Assembly (NCBI GenBank): GCA_946405325.1
Contig: CAMJGU010000043.1
Span: forward strand, 1 to 7,147
Length of the DNA: 7,147 bases
From: an uncultured Clostridia bacterium
Lineage (GTDB): Bacteria; Bacillota_A; Clostridia; Oscillospirales; Oscillospiraceae
Reading direction: 5' to 3'
Each line of letters begins with the position of its first letter. Position 1 is the first letter of the stretch. The position numbers and the translations under genes were made by a program. The notes under the pieces are model-generated. The model saw only the letters and a program-made list of their open reading frames with translations. It searched no databases and was not told the DNA's origin. Positions 1 to 6,513 of the stretch are shown one piece after another.

Positions 1-908
<908 letters not shown>

Positions 909-944
909 GGTCGTATCTCCATTTAAGTAAAATTCAACTGCTAA

Positions 945-973
945 AGAGTATCACCAAGGCACAGGATTGTCAA
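945..973 (-). promoter_or_regulatory. Promoter of thrS (extended -10 type)
   Basis: On the minus strand, a perfect -35 box TTGACA (973-968) is followed by a 17-base spacer and TACTCT (950-945). TACTCT is preceded by TGA, giving an extended -10. The expected transcript start is near 938, leaving a leader of only about 30 bases before the ATG. This is too short for the T-box riboswitch that often controls thrS in Firmicutes. The -10 box alone is weak (3 of 6 matches to TATAAT), so the call rests on the perfect -35, the ideal spacing and the TGn element. Confidence 0.7.
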
Positions 974-999
974 GTGGGCGTTTCTGGGCGCGCACAGGG

Positions 1000-1027
1000 A
1001 AAAAGCGGCTCAATGAGCCGCTTTTTT
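1000..1027 (-). terminator. Rho-independent terminator after the lipoprotein gene
   Basis: An 8-base-pair GC-rich stem (AGCGGCTC with GAGCCGCT, loop AAT) is flanked by A5 on one side and T6 on the other, so the paired region can extend into the A/T tracts. It begins just past the lipoprotein stop codon at 1030-1032 and has the right shape to end that minus-strand transcript. Because both flanks are A/T runs, it could also work in the other direction. It lies about 27 bases before the thrS -35 box and so insulates thrS. Confidence 0.9.
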
Positions 1028-1029
1028 CG

Positions 1030-1530
1030 TTAAAACGTGCGATAACTGGTGTTCTCACCGTCAAAGAGGAAGCCGTCGCGGTCGTGGACGCGGCCGTTCT
1101 CCAGCATACGCGCCATGCGGTCGCCCTCGGCGGCGGCACGGCGGACGTCAAGCTCGTCCGAATAATCGACGCCGCGGGTCACGCCGCCGTTGTTCGTCGC
1201 GGTGTAGACGCTGCTGTTGGGGCCGCCGACGCCGTAGGCGGCGCTGAGCGCGTCGTCATCGCGGCTCGTCATGCCGTAGCGCGTGGGCTCGCGCCCGCTG
1301 TTGATGGCGCCGGTCACGGTGCCGAGGCCGTTGATCGCGGTGTCGGTGTTGACCGTCGCGCCGCTCGACGTGCCGGTGCCCGTCTGGCCGTTGTTGTTGT
1401 GCATGGTATCCGTGGCGGTGGTGCCGCCAGCGATGTCGTCCACGCTGGGCATATCGCCGTCCGCGCCGCAGGCTGCGAGCGACAGCGCCAGCAGCGCCGT
1501 AACCGCCGTGATCGCAAGGGTTCTTTTCAT
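1030..1530 (-). CDS. Putative lipoprotein of unknown function with a Thr/Asn/Gly-rich linker
   Basis: A 166-residue protein that I do not recognise. It starts with a clear lipoprotein signal: MKRT, a hydrophobic stretch at 5-18, and a lipobox LAAC ending at C21, so the mature protein should be lipid-anchored to the outer face of the membrane. Residues 35-80 are low-complexity and rich in T, N, G and S, like an extended linker. The tail (about 122-166) is charged and more protein-like, with a run of D, E and R and the segment MLENGRVHDRDGF at 142-154. The ATG at 1530 was chosen over an in-frame one 39 bases upstream because AAGGAG sits nine bases before it and the signal peptide starts there. 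The gene lies between two terminators and is probably transcribed alone. I could not find a convincing promoter in the roughly 75 bases upstream. That it is a lipoprotein is well supported; its role is unknown. Confidence 0.85.
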   Translation of the reverse strand: MKRTLAITAVTALLALSLAACGADGDMPSVDDIAGGTTATDTMHNNNGQTGTGTSSGATVNTDTAINGLGTVTGAINSGREPTRYGMTSRDDDALSAAYGVGGPNSSVYTATNNGGVTRGVDYSDELDVRRAAAEGDRMARMLENGRVHDRDGFLFDGENTSYRTF

Positions 1531-1606
1531 CGTGAAATTCTCCTTACTGCGTACATTTGCAATACCCATCGCTTAGTATGCGAAAGATCGGAGAATACTT
1601 GCGCGC

Positions 1607-1644
1607 AAAAAAATGGCGGAAACAACAGTTTCCGCCATTTTTTT
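1607..1644 (-). terminator. Strong Rho-independent terminator of the acyl-CoA dehydrogenase/etf operon
   Basis: A long near-perfect hairpin. The arm 1607-1623 pairs with 1628-1644 through a GGCGGAAAC/GTTTCCGCC core, with a four-base AACA loop and A7/T7 flanks. It starts ten bases after the etfA stop codon and clearly ends the leftward operon. The symmetric A and T runs mean it could also stop rightward transcription. Confidence 0.95.
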
Positions 1645-1653
1645 AAGGATCAA

Positions 1654-2832
1654 TTACTTGGCAGCCTTAGCGGCCTTGAACGCCTCGGTGAGCATCGGGG
1701 TGACCTTGAACAGGTCGCCGCAGATGCCGTAGTCCGCGATCTCGAAGATCGGCGCGTTTTCGTTCTTGTTGACCGCGATGATGCACTCGCTTTCGCTCAT
1801 GCCGGCCTTGTGCTGGATGGAGCCGGAGATGCCCAGCGCGATGTAGACCTTCGGGTGGACGGTCTTGCCGGTCTGACCGACCTGATGATCCGCCGTGAGC
1901 CAACCGCTGTCAATGGCGACACGGGAGCCGCCGACGACGCCGCCGAGCACGTCCGCCAGTTCTTCCGCCAGCTTGATGCCGCCCTCAACGTCCTTGCTGA
2001 TGCCGCGGCCGACGGAGACGATGTAGTCCGCGCCGATCAGGTCGACGAGCTTCTTCGCCGCCTTGACGACCTCGATGACCTCGGTGGCCATGTCGTCGGA
2101 GCTGAGCTGGACGTTGTAGTTGGTGATCTTCACCGCGTCGGCCTTCGCCTGATCGAACGGGTTCTTCTTCATGACGCCGGGACGCACCGTCGCCATGGCG
2201 GGACGGAAGCGCGGGCAGACGATGGAGGCCATCAGGTTGCCGCCGAACGCCGGACGGGTCATCTTCAGACCGCGGGAGACGTCGTGGGCTTCCATCTTGT
2301 CGGTGAGGTTGTTCTTGAGCATGATCGTGCCGAGCTTGTCAATGCGATCCTCGGGCAGCGTGGAGGCGCTGCGCAGGAAGTCCTTGTAAGCGGGCATATC
2401 AACGTCGAGGTGCGTGCAGTCGGCGCAGAGGCCGGTGTGCAGACGGGCCGCGCAGCGGGGGCCGAGGTCGCGGCCGATGTTGGTGGCGGCGATCAGGAAC
2501 GCCTCGGGCTTGAACTCGGAGATGGCGTCGCAGATGACCTTCGCATACGCGTCGGTGGTGTAGGTCTTGAGCAGGGGATGGTCGCAGACGATGACCTCGT
2601 CGGCGCCGTAGCCGCCGAGCTCCTTGGCGATGCCCTCGACGTTGTCGCCGAGCAGCAGGCCGACCAGGTTGACGCCGAGCTCGTTGGCGAGCTTGCGGCC
2701 CTCGGAGATCAGCTCAAAGCTGGTGGGCATCATCTTGCCCTCGCGCTGCTCGCAGAAGACCCAAACGTTTTTAAATTCAGCAATCTTGGAGCTGTCGAAC
2801 TCCTTATTGGCAAGTTCAGTCTTGATACGCAT
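1654..2832 (-). CDS. etfA: Electron transfer flavoprotein, alpha subunit
   Basis: The FAD-binding large subunit of ETF, acting in the cytoplasm with EtfB and the acyl-CoA dehydrogenase encoded just upstream. The 392 residues show the N-terminal alpha/beta domain (about 20-190) and then the C-terminal FAD domain. FAD-domain motifs include TRPAFGGN at 192-199, RPAMATVRPGVM at 210-221, VGRGI at 274-278, GGSRVAIDSGWL at 301-312, DHQVGQTGKTV at 315-325, the ETF-alpha signature VYIALGISGSIQH at 329-341, and APIFEIADYGI at 360-370. Between LDVD (142-145) and LKMTRPAF (189-196) there are over 40 residues, against roughly ten in textbook EtfA, which explains the above-average length. An AAGGGGA ribosome site precedes the ATG. 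The gene is last in the operon, 18 bases after etfB. Identity is firm. Electron bifurcation is inferred from the clostridial Bcd/Etf context and cannot be proved from these motifs. Confidence 0.97.
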   Translation of the reverse strand: MRIKTELANKEFDSSKIAEFKNVWVFCEQREGKMMPTSFELISEGRKLANELGVNLVGLLLGDNVEGIAKELGGYGADEVIVCDHPLLKTYTTDAYAKVICDAISEFKPEAFLIAATNIGRDLGPRCAARLHTGLCADCTHLDVDMPAYKDFLRSASTLPEDRIDKLGTIMLKNNLTDKMEAHDVSRGLKMTRPAFGGNLMASIVCPRFRPAMATVRPGVMKKNPFDQAKADAVKITNYNVQLSSDDMATEVIEVVKAAKKLVDLIGADYIVSVGRGISKDVEGGIKLAEELADVLGGVVGGSRVAIDSGWLTADHQVGQTGKTVHPKVYIALGISGSIQHKAGMSESECIIAVNKNENAPIFEIADYGICGDLFKVTPMLTEAFKAAKAAK

Positions 2833-2850
2833 GGTTTCGATCCCCTTTCC

Positions 2851-3651
2851 TTAAATAATGTGTTTCTCGGACAGAATACCGGCGAGCGTCTCGCAGGTCT
2901 TCATGTCGTTGCCCTCGAGCATCTTGCCCGGTTCCTTCTGCGGGGGCGTGAAGGAGGTCAGGATGTTGGTCGGGGAGCCGCTGAGGCCGATGGTGGACTT
3001 GTCGATCAAGGGGTTGTCCTTGAGGGCGTTGTAGTCCAGAACGGTCATGGGCTTGGAATAGGTCTCGAAAATGCCGGAAACCGACATGTAACGCGGGGTG
3101 TTGAGCTCCTTGATGCAGGTGACCATGCAGGGGGTCTGCTCCTTGATCATCATGTAGCCGTCCTCGAGCACGCGCTTGACGGTGATGGTGTTGCCGTCCT
3201 TGTGGATCTCGGCGGCGTAGGTGATCTGCGGCAGATGCAGCTTTTCCGCGATCTGCGGGCCGACCTGCGCAGTGTCGCCGTCGATGGCCTGACGGCCGCA
3301 GAACACGAGGTCGTCATCATCAATGCCGATGGTGTCGAGGCCTGCGGCAATGATCTGGGAGGTGGCATATGTATCGGAGCCGCCGAACTCGCGGCCGGAG
3401 ATCAGATAGCTCTCATCGACGCCCATGGCCATGAGCTCGCGGAGCATGCCCTCTGCCGGGGGCGGGCCCATCGTGACGGCGACGACCTTGCAGCCGGTCT
3501 CGTCCTTGAGCCTGAGCGCGGCCTCGACGGCGTTCATGTCGTCGGGGTTGATGATGGTCTGCATGAGGGCACGGTTGAGCGTGCCGTCCGGATTGACAGC
3601 CAGTCTGCCGGAGGTATCGGGGACCTGCTTGACGCAAACAAGAATCTTCAT
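2851..3651 (-). CDS. etfB: Electron transfer flavoprotein, beta subunit
   Basis: The small ETF subunit, partner of EtfA. In bifurcating clostridial ETFs this subunit holds the flavin that accepts hydride from NADH and splits electrons between ferredoxin and the dehydrogenase; in ordinary ETFs the same site holds AMP. The 266 residues are a normal length. Motifs are CVKQVPDT at 6-13, INPDDMNAVEAALRLKD at 34-50, MGPPPAEGMLRELMAMG at 61-77, DTYATS at 93-98, and the nucleotide-binding CGRQAIDGDTAQVGPQIAE at 118-136. The start ATG has GGGAGG nine bases upstream, in the 19-base gap after the dehydrogenase stop codon. Co-transcription with both neighbours is nearly certain. Bifurcation is likely from context but is an inference. 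Confidence 0.97.
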   Translation of the reverse strand: MKILVCVKQVPDTSGRLAVNPDGTLNRALMQTIINPDDMNAVEAALRLKDETGCKVVAVTMGPPPAEGMLRELMAMGVDESYLISGREFGGSDTYATSQIIAAGLDTIGIDDDDLVFCGRQAIDGDTAQVGPQIAEKLHLPQITYAAEIHKDGNTITVKRVLEDGYMMIKEQTPCMVTCIKELNTPRYMSVSGIFETYSKPMTVLDYNALKDNPLIDKSTIGLSGSPTNILTSFTPPQKEPGKMLEGNDMKTCETLAGILSEKHII

Positions 3652-3670
3652 GATTTATTACCTCCCTCTC

Positions 3671-4813
3671 TTAGTTCACACCGAGGTACTTGGCGATGAC
3701 CATGCGCTGGACTTCGCTCGTGCCCTCGTAGATCTCCGTGATCTTCGCGTCGCGCATCATGCGCTCCACGGGATACTCACGGGTGTAGCCGTAACCGCCG
3801 AAGAGCTGGACGGCGCGGCGCGTCACGTCGGACGCGGCCTCGGCCGCGAACAGCTTCGCCATGGAGGCGTCCTTGCAGTAATCCTCGTGGTTCTGCTTCT
3901 TCATCGCGGCGGCGTAGACCAGATACTGCGCGGCCTTCATGCGGCACGCCATGTCGGCGAGCTGGAACTGGGTGTTCTGGAACTGGCTCAGGCGGCGCTT
4001 GAACTGGATGCGCTCCTTGGTGTACTTGATTGCCTCGTCGATGGCGCCTTCACCGAGGCCGAGTGCCTGGGAGGCGATACCGATGCGGCCGCCGTCGAGG
4101 GTCTTCATGGCAATCTTGAAGCCCTGACCCTCCTTGCCGAGCAGGTTCTCCTTCGGCACGATGCAGTCCTCAAAGACGAGGTCGGTGGTGGAGGAGCCGC
4201 GGATGCCCATCTTCTTCTCATGCTTGCCGCTGGAGAAGCCGGGGAAGCTGCGCTCCACGATGAACGCGGAGATGCCGTGGTTGCCCGCCTTGGGGTCGGT
4301 CATCGCGAACACGACGAAGGTGTCGGCCACGGAACCGTTGGTGATGAAGCACTTCGAGCCGTTGAGCACGTAGTGGTCGCCGTCGAGCACCGCGATGGTC
4401 TGCTGGCCGGAGGCGTCGGTACCGGCGTTGGGCTCGGTCAGACCGAACGCGCCGATCTTGCGGCCGGACAGGAGGTCGGGGAGATACTTTTTCTTCTGCT
4501 CCTCGGTGCCGTTCTCAAAAATCGGCGCGCAGCAGAGGGAGGTGTGAGCGGAGACGATGACCGCGGTGGTGCCGCAGACCTTCGCCAGCTCCTCGACGCA
4601 CATGGCGTAGGAAAGGACGTCGCCGCCGGCGCCGCCGTATTCCTTCGGGAAGTAAATGCCCATCATGCCGAGCTTGGCCATCTTTTCGACGGTCTCCATG
4701 GGGAAGCGCTCTTCCTCATCGATCTCCTCGGCTAAGGGCTTGACTTCGGTCTCCGCGAATTCGCGGTACATCTTTCGAGCCAGCTCATGCTCTTTGGACA
4801 GATGGAAATCCAT
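3671..4813 (-). CDS. bcd: Acyl-CoA dehydrogenase, butyryl-CoA dehydrogenase type
   Basis: FAD enzyme interconverting short-chain acyl-CoA and enoyl-CoA; with EtfAB, clostridial members reduce crotonyl-CoA to butyryl-CoA. The 380 residues align from the first Met to the last segment with clostridial Bcd as I remember it. Matches include MDFHLSKEHELARKM at 1-15, EVKPLAEEIDEEERFPME at 23-40, EYGGAGGDVLSY at 58-69, EELAKVCGTTAVIVSAHTSL at 74-93, the substrate/FAD motif GLTEPNAGTDA at 124-134, KTLDGGRIGIASQALG at 237-252, QLFGGYGYTREYPVERMMRD at 336-355, and TEIYEGTSE at 359-367 with catalytic base E363. The usual glycine of the QFG motif is lysine here (QFKR, 270-273). The ATG at 4813 was chosen over an in-frame GTG 18 bases upstream, because AAGGAG lies nine bases before this ATG and family members begin MDF. 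It is the first gene of the operon with etfB and etfA. The exact chain-length preference is not shown by sequence alone. Confidence 0.93.
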   Translation of the reverse strand: MDFHLSKEHELARKMYREFAETEVKPLAEEIDEEERFPMETVEKMAKLGMMGIYFPKEYGGAGGDVLSYAMCVEELAKVCGTTAVIVSAHTSLCCAPIFENGTEEQKKKYLPDLLSGRKIGAFGLTEPNAGTDASGQQTIAVLDGDHYVLNGSKCFITNGSVADTFVVFAMTDPKAGNHGISAFIVERSFPGFSSGKHEKKMGIRGSSTTDLVFEDCIVPKENLLGKEGQGFKIAMKTLDGGRIGIASQALGLGEGAIDEAIKYTKERIQFKRRLSQFQNTQFQLADMACRMKAAQYLVYAAAMKKQNHEDYCKDASMAKLFAAEAASDVTRRAVQLFGGYGYTREYPVERMMRDAKITEIYEGTSEVQRMVIAKYLGVN

Positions 4814-4822
4814 ACTCTTTTG

Positions 4823-4828
4823 CTCCTT
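4823..4828 (-). promoter_or_regulatory. Ribosome binding site deciding the acyl-CoA dehydrogenase start
   Basis: AAGGAG on the minus strand ends nine bases before the ATG at 4813. It lies inside the six-codon extension that would be read from the in-frame GTG at 4831, so it favours the ATG as the real start. The GTG itself has no comparable site upstream. Confidence 0.85.
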
Positions 4829-4844
4829 CACTGTAAATTTGTGT

Positions 4845-4862
4845 TTGTCTTTTTTTTAACAA
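4845..4862 (-). promoter_or_regulatory. Candidate Rex (redox-sensing repressor) operator
   Basis: The plus-strand sequence TTGTCTTTTTTTTAACAA matches the clostridial Rex consensus TTGTTAANNNNTTAACAA at 11 of 14 defined positions. One half-site is perfect (TTAACAA), and the outer TTGT...ACAA are in the exact 18-base register. It lies just downstream of the predicted transcript start of the dehydrogenase/etf operon, a position where a bound repressor would block transcription. Rex is known to control butyrate-pathway genes in clostridia according to the NADH/NAD+ ratio. The poly-T centre lowers specificity, so this is a candidate only. Confidence 0.5.
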
Positions 4863-4881
4863 ACCGAACTTGTACGCATAT

Positions 4882-4910
4882 AGTATAATCACGCGATTTC
4901 GATTAGGCAA
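4882..4910 (-). promoter_or_regulatory. Promoter of the acyl-CoA dehydrogenase/etfB/etfA operon
   Basis: On the minus strand, TTGCCT (4910-4905) and TATACT (4887-4882) are separated by 17 bases. They match consensus at 4 of 6 and 5 of 6 positions. The expected start near 4875 gives a leader of about 60 bases that contains the Rex-like site and ends with a good ribosome site. Confidence 0.7.
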
Positions 4911-5058
4911 GTGGAAGATTTCCCGAACACGGTTTTTTCGTATTTTGTCAAAACATACGGCGTTTTTTTGTGCTTTTCGCCAATTTCGAAGCAAGGGCTG
5001 AATGCGCCCAAAAGATGGAAAAATTTTTAAATTATGTCTACCAATTTCTGAAAAGATA

Positions 5059-5067
5059 TGATATACT
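5059..5067 (+). promoter_or_regulatory. Extended -10 promoter of nrdR
   Basis: TGATATACT is a full extended -10 element (TGn followed by TATACT). No good -35 box lies 16-18 bases upstream, which is tolerated for extended -10 promoters. The A/T-rich block just upstream may help. The expected start near 5074 gives a leader of about 45 bases before the nrdR ATG. Confidence 0.65.
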
Positions 5068-5120
5068 GCCGTATTGGAAGATTATGTAACCGACTAAATC
5101 GAGAAAATGAGGTGCCGTTT

Positions 5121-5576
5121 ATGAAGTGTCCGTATTGCGGTCACAGCGAGAGCAAGGTCGTCGATTCCCGTCCTGCCGAAGAGGGCAGCAGCATCCGCCG
5201 CCGCCGCGAGTGCCTGAGCTGCGCTAAGCGCTTCACGACCTACGAGACCGTGGAGAGCCTGCCGATGATCGTCGTCAAGAAGGACGGCAGCCGCCAGAGC
5301 TTCGACCGCGAGAAGGTGACGGCCAGCATGATCCGCGCCTGCGAGAAGCGCCGCGTTTCCATCGAGCAGATCGAAAAGATGAGCGAGGAGATCGAGCAGA
5401 CGCTGCAAAACTCTCTTGAGCGCGAGATCAGCAGCGACTATGTCGGCGAGCTGGTCATGGCGAAGCTGCGTCCCGTGGACGAGGTCGCCTACATCCGCTT
5501 TGCCTCCGTGCACCGCCACTTCAAGAACATCGACGACTTCATGCACGAGCTCAACAAGCTGATCGACGAGAAGTGA
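5121..5576 (+). CDS. nrdR: Transcriptional repressor NrdR
   Basis: Repressor of ribonucleotide reductase genes that senses ATP/dATP and so adjusts dNTP supply. The 151-residue protein has the family's typical length and layout. It has an N-terminal zinc ribbon with C3, C6, C31 and C34 (MKCPYCG and ECLSC), the DSRP segment at 15-18, and the basic RRRREC stretch at 26-31. An ATP-cone domain follows from about 47 to 137, containing [16 protein letters not shown] at 51-66 and [13 protein letters not shown] at 122-134. The ATG at 5121 was chosen because the zinc ribbon must start here and GAGGTG lies six bases before it; in-frame sequence further upstream is not conserved-looking. Its stop codon overlaps the GTG start of the SprT-like gene. 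The targets (nrd operons with NrdR boxes) are not in this window. Confidence 0.97.
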   Translation: MKCPYCGHSESKVVDSRPAEEGSSIRRRRECLSCAKRFTTYETVESLPMIVVKKDGSRQSFDREKVTASMIRACEKRRVSIEQIEKMSEEIEQTLQNSLEREISSDYVGELVMAKLRPVDEVAYIRFASVHRHFKNIDDFMHELNKLIDEK

Positions 5577-6091
5577 GCCATACCCTGGACGACGTCCGCC
5601 GCGAATATGACCGGCTCGACGCGCTGTGCGGCGTGGACACGACGCAGGTGGCGCTGCGCATTTCCAAGCGGGCGACGAAGCGGCTTGGCAGCTGCAAATA
5701 TGTCGGCAACGCGGTGGAGAGCGTCACGATCTCCGACTTTGTGCTGGACGCGGCGGACGAGGTGTTTTACGACACCATCCGCCACGAGTACGCCCACGCG
5801 CTCATCAAGCTGCGGTTTCCGCGGGAACGGCACGGACATGACGCGCGCTGGAAAGCCGCCTGCCTTGAGGTCGGCTGTGCGCCGGAGCGCTGCTGCGATC
5901 CCGCGGTATTGCCCGAACTCCCGCCGCGTCGGCAGGAGACCTACCACTACCGCCTGACCTGCCGGATCTGCGGCGCATCATGGCAGTACAAGCGCATGAC
6001 CAAGGTGCTGCGCCTTGTCGGACGCGGCGGGTCGCGGTACTGCACCTGTCCCCATTGCAAGGGGCACAGCTTTACGGCGGAGACTCTGTAA
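5573..6091 (+). CDS. SprT-like zinc metalloprotease domain protein
   Basis: A 172-residue protein of the SprT-like fold. The zinc-protease motif HEYAH is at 71-75 (E72 catalytic), with a likely third zinc ligand H89 in HGHDARWK at 87-94. A C-terminal zinc ribbon follows, with C130/C133 and C159/C162. This HExxH, GHxxxW, zinc-ribbon order is that of the SprT/Spartan group, whose eukaryotic members cut proteins crosslinked to DNA; bacterial members are much less well understood. The start is a GTG whose last two bases fall within the TGA stop of nrdR (GTGA). There is only a weak ribosome site, so translation is probably coupled to nrdR. No signal peptide or membrane segment is seen, so it is likely cytoplasmic. 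Family assignment is strong; activity and substrate are inferred. Confidence 0.88.
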   Translation: MSHTLDDVRREYDRLDALCGVDTTQVALRISKRATKRLGSCKYVGNAVESVTISDFVLDAADEVFYDTIRHEYAHALIKLRFPRERHGHDARWKAACLEVGCAPERCCDPAVLPELPPRRQETYHYRLTCRICGASWQYKRMTKVLRLVGRGGSRYCTCPHCKGHSFTAETL

Positions 6092-6099
6092 ATATGGCG

Positions 6100-6126
6100 A
6101 AAGCAGCCCGGCCGGGCTGCTTTTTT
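6100..6126 (+). terminator. Rho-independent terminator of nrdR/SprT-like operon
   Basis: GCAGCCC and GGGCTGC pair around a GGCC loop; the A3/T3 flanks add pairs, and a run of six T follows. It starts nine bases after the SprT-like stop codon. In the other direction only three T follow the stem, so it would be a weaker terminator for the convergent DUF4363 gene, which ends four bases beyond the T run. Confidence 0.92.
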
Positions 6127-6129
6127 GCT

Positions 6130-6513
6130 TTACAGGATATTGCGCAGCGAGAGCTGCTGCATGTCCGACACCACGCGCAGCTGTACCGACAGCTGCGCCG
6201 CCGCGCCGCGGAACTCCGCCATGTCGCGCTCCTGCGCGAAGCTGTCCGCCTCCGCGAACAGCGCGTCCGCTGCCTCCAACTCGTCGTGGGCGGTGACGAC
6301 GTGCAGCCACGGCTTGCGGGATTCCCAATCCTCCCTTGTTTCCCGCAGCGCCTCCCGCGCCTCGGGCCAATCCTCCCACTCGGCGGCGGTTGTCGCCGCT
6401 TCCACGGCCTCGAGCCACGCGGCGGCGTCCGCTTCGATGCGCCGCGCGTTTTCCAGCGACAGTCCCAGCAGCAGCGCCAGCACCGCCGCGGGCACGGCAA
6501 AATATTTCGTCAT
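6130..6513 (-). CDS. DUF4363 family protein, membrane-anchored
   Basis: A 127-residue protein with the features of DUF4363 as I remember it. It has an N-terminal hydrophobic segment (4-19, an uncleaved anchor or signal), then an acidic helical domain with W63, the WLHVVTAHDELEAAD region at 69-83, and the typical LSLRNIL ending at 121-127. Many E, A, R and L residues suggest a helical bundle outside the membrane. The ATG at 6513 has AAGGAGG four bases before it, and family length fits this start; an in-frame start further upstream would give a basic, unconserved extension. Its ATG overlaps the TGA of the DUF421 gene (ATGA), so the two are translationally coupled and probably act together. No biochemical function is known to me for this family. 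The family call is by recognition of pattern and partner gene, not by search. Confidence 0.8.
   Translation of the reverse strand: MTKYFAVPAAVLALLLGLSLENARRIEADAAAWLEAVEAATTAAEWEDWPEAREALRETREDWESRKPWLHVVTAHDELEAADALFAEADSFAQERDMAEFRGAAAQLSVQLRVVSDMQQLSLRNIL

Larger units (their letters stand above)
4814..5120. other. Divergent AT-rich intergenic regulatory region
   Basis: The 307 bases between the two divergent operons are markedly more AT-rich than the coding DNA. They hold the leftward promoter with the Rex-like site, the rightward nrdR promoter, an 11-base inverted repeat TTTTGTCAAAA at 4943-4953 inside a looser symmetric stretch, and an A/T block around 5019-5035 just upstream of the nrdR promoter. 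I see no hairpin-plus-U-tract attenuator, T-box or other riboswitch, and no convincing small gene. Confidence 0.75.

Noticed and set aside
1545..1608. Promoter for the lipoprotein gene
   Set aside because: TTGCGC and several CATACT- or TATTGC-like hexamers are present, but none are spaced 16-18 bases apart, so no specific site can be supported.
967..3699. Very long plus-strand open frame (about 910 codons) across the lipoprotein, etfA and etfB genes
   Set aside because: It runs antisense to three firmly identified genes. Its product is a repetitive V/D/H/L/A/G-rich sequence typical of the reverse strand of GC-rich codons, and it has no ribosome site or recognisable domain.
3425..4735. Second long plus-strand open frame (about 436 codons) across the dehydrogenase gene
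   Set aside because: Same pattern: antisense shadow of a conserved gene with low-complexity D/H/L/V/A/G composition.
4946..4951. Perfect TTGACA on the minus strand as a second -35 box for the dehydrogenase operon
   Set aside because: No -10-like hexamer occurs 16-19 bases downstream (GC-containing GTTCGG there).
4785..4994. Small minus-strand open frame in the divergent region
   Set aside because: It covers the operon promoter and the Rex-like site, has no ribosome site, and overlaps the dehydrogenase start in another frame.
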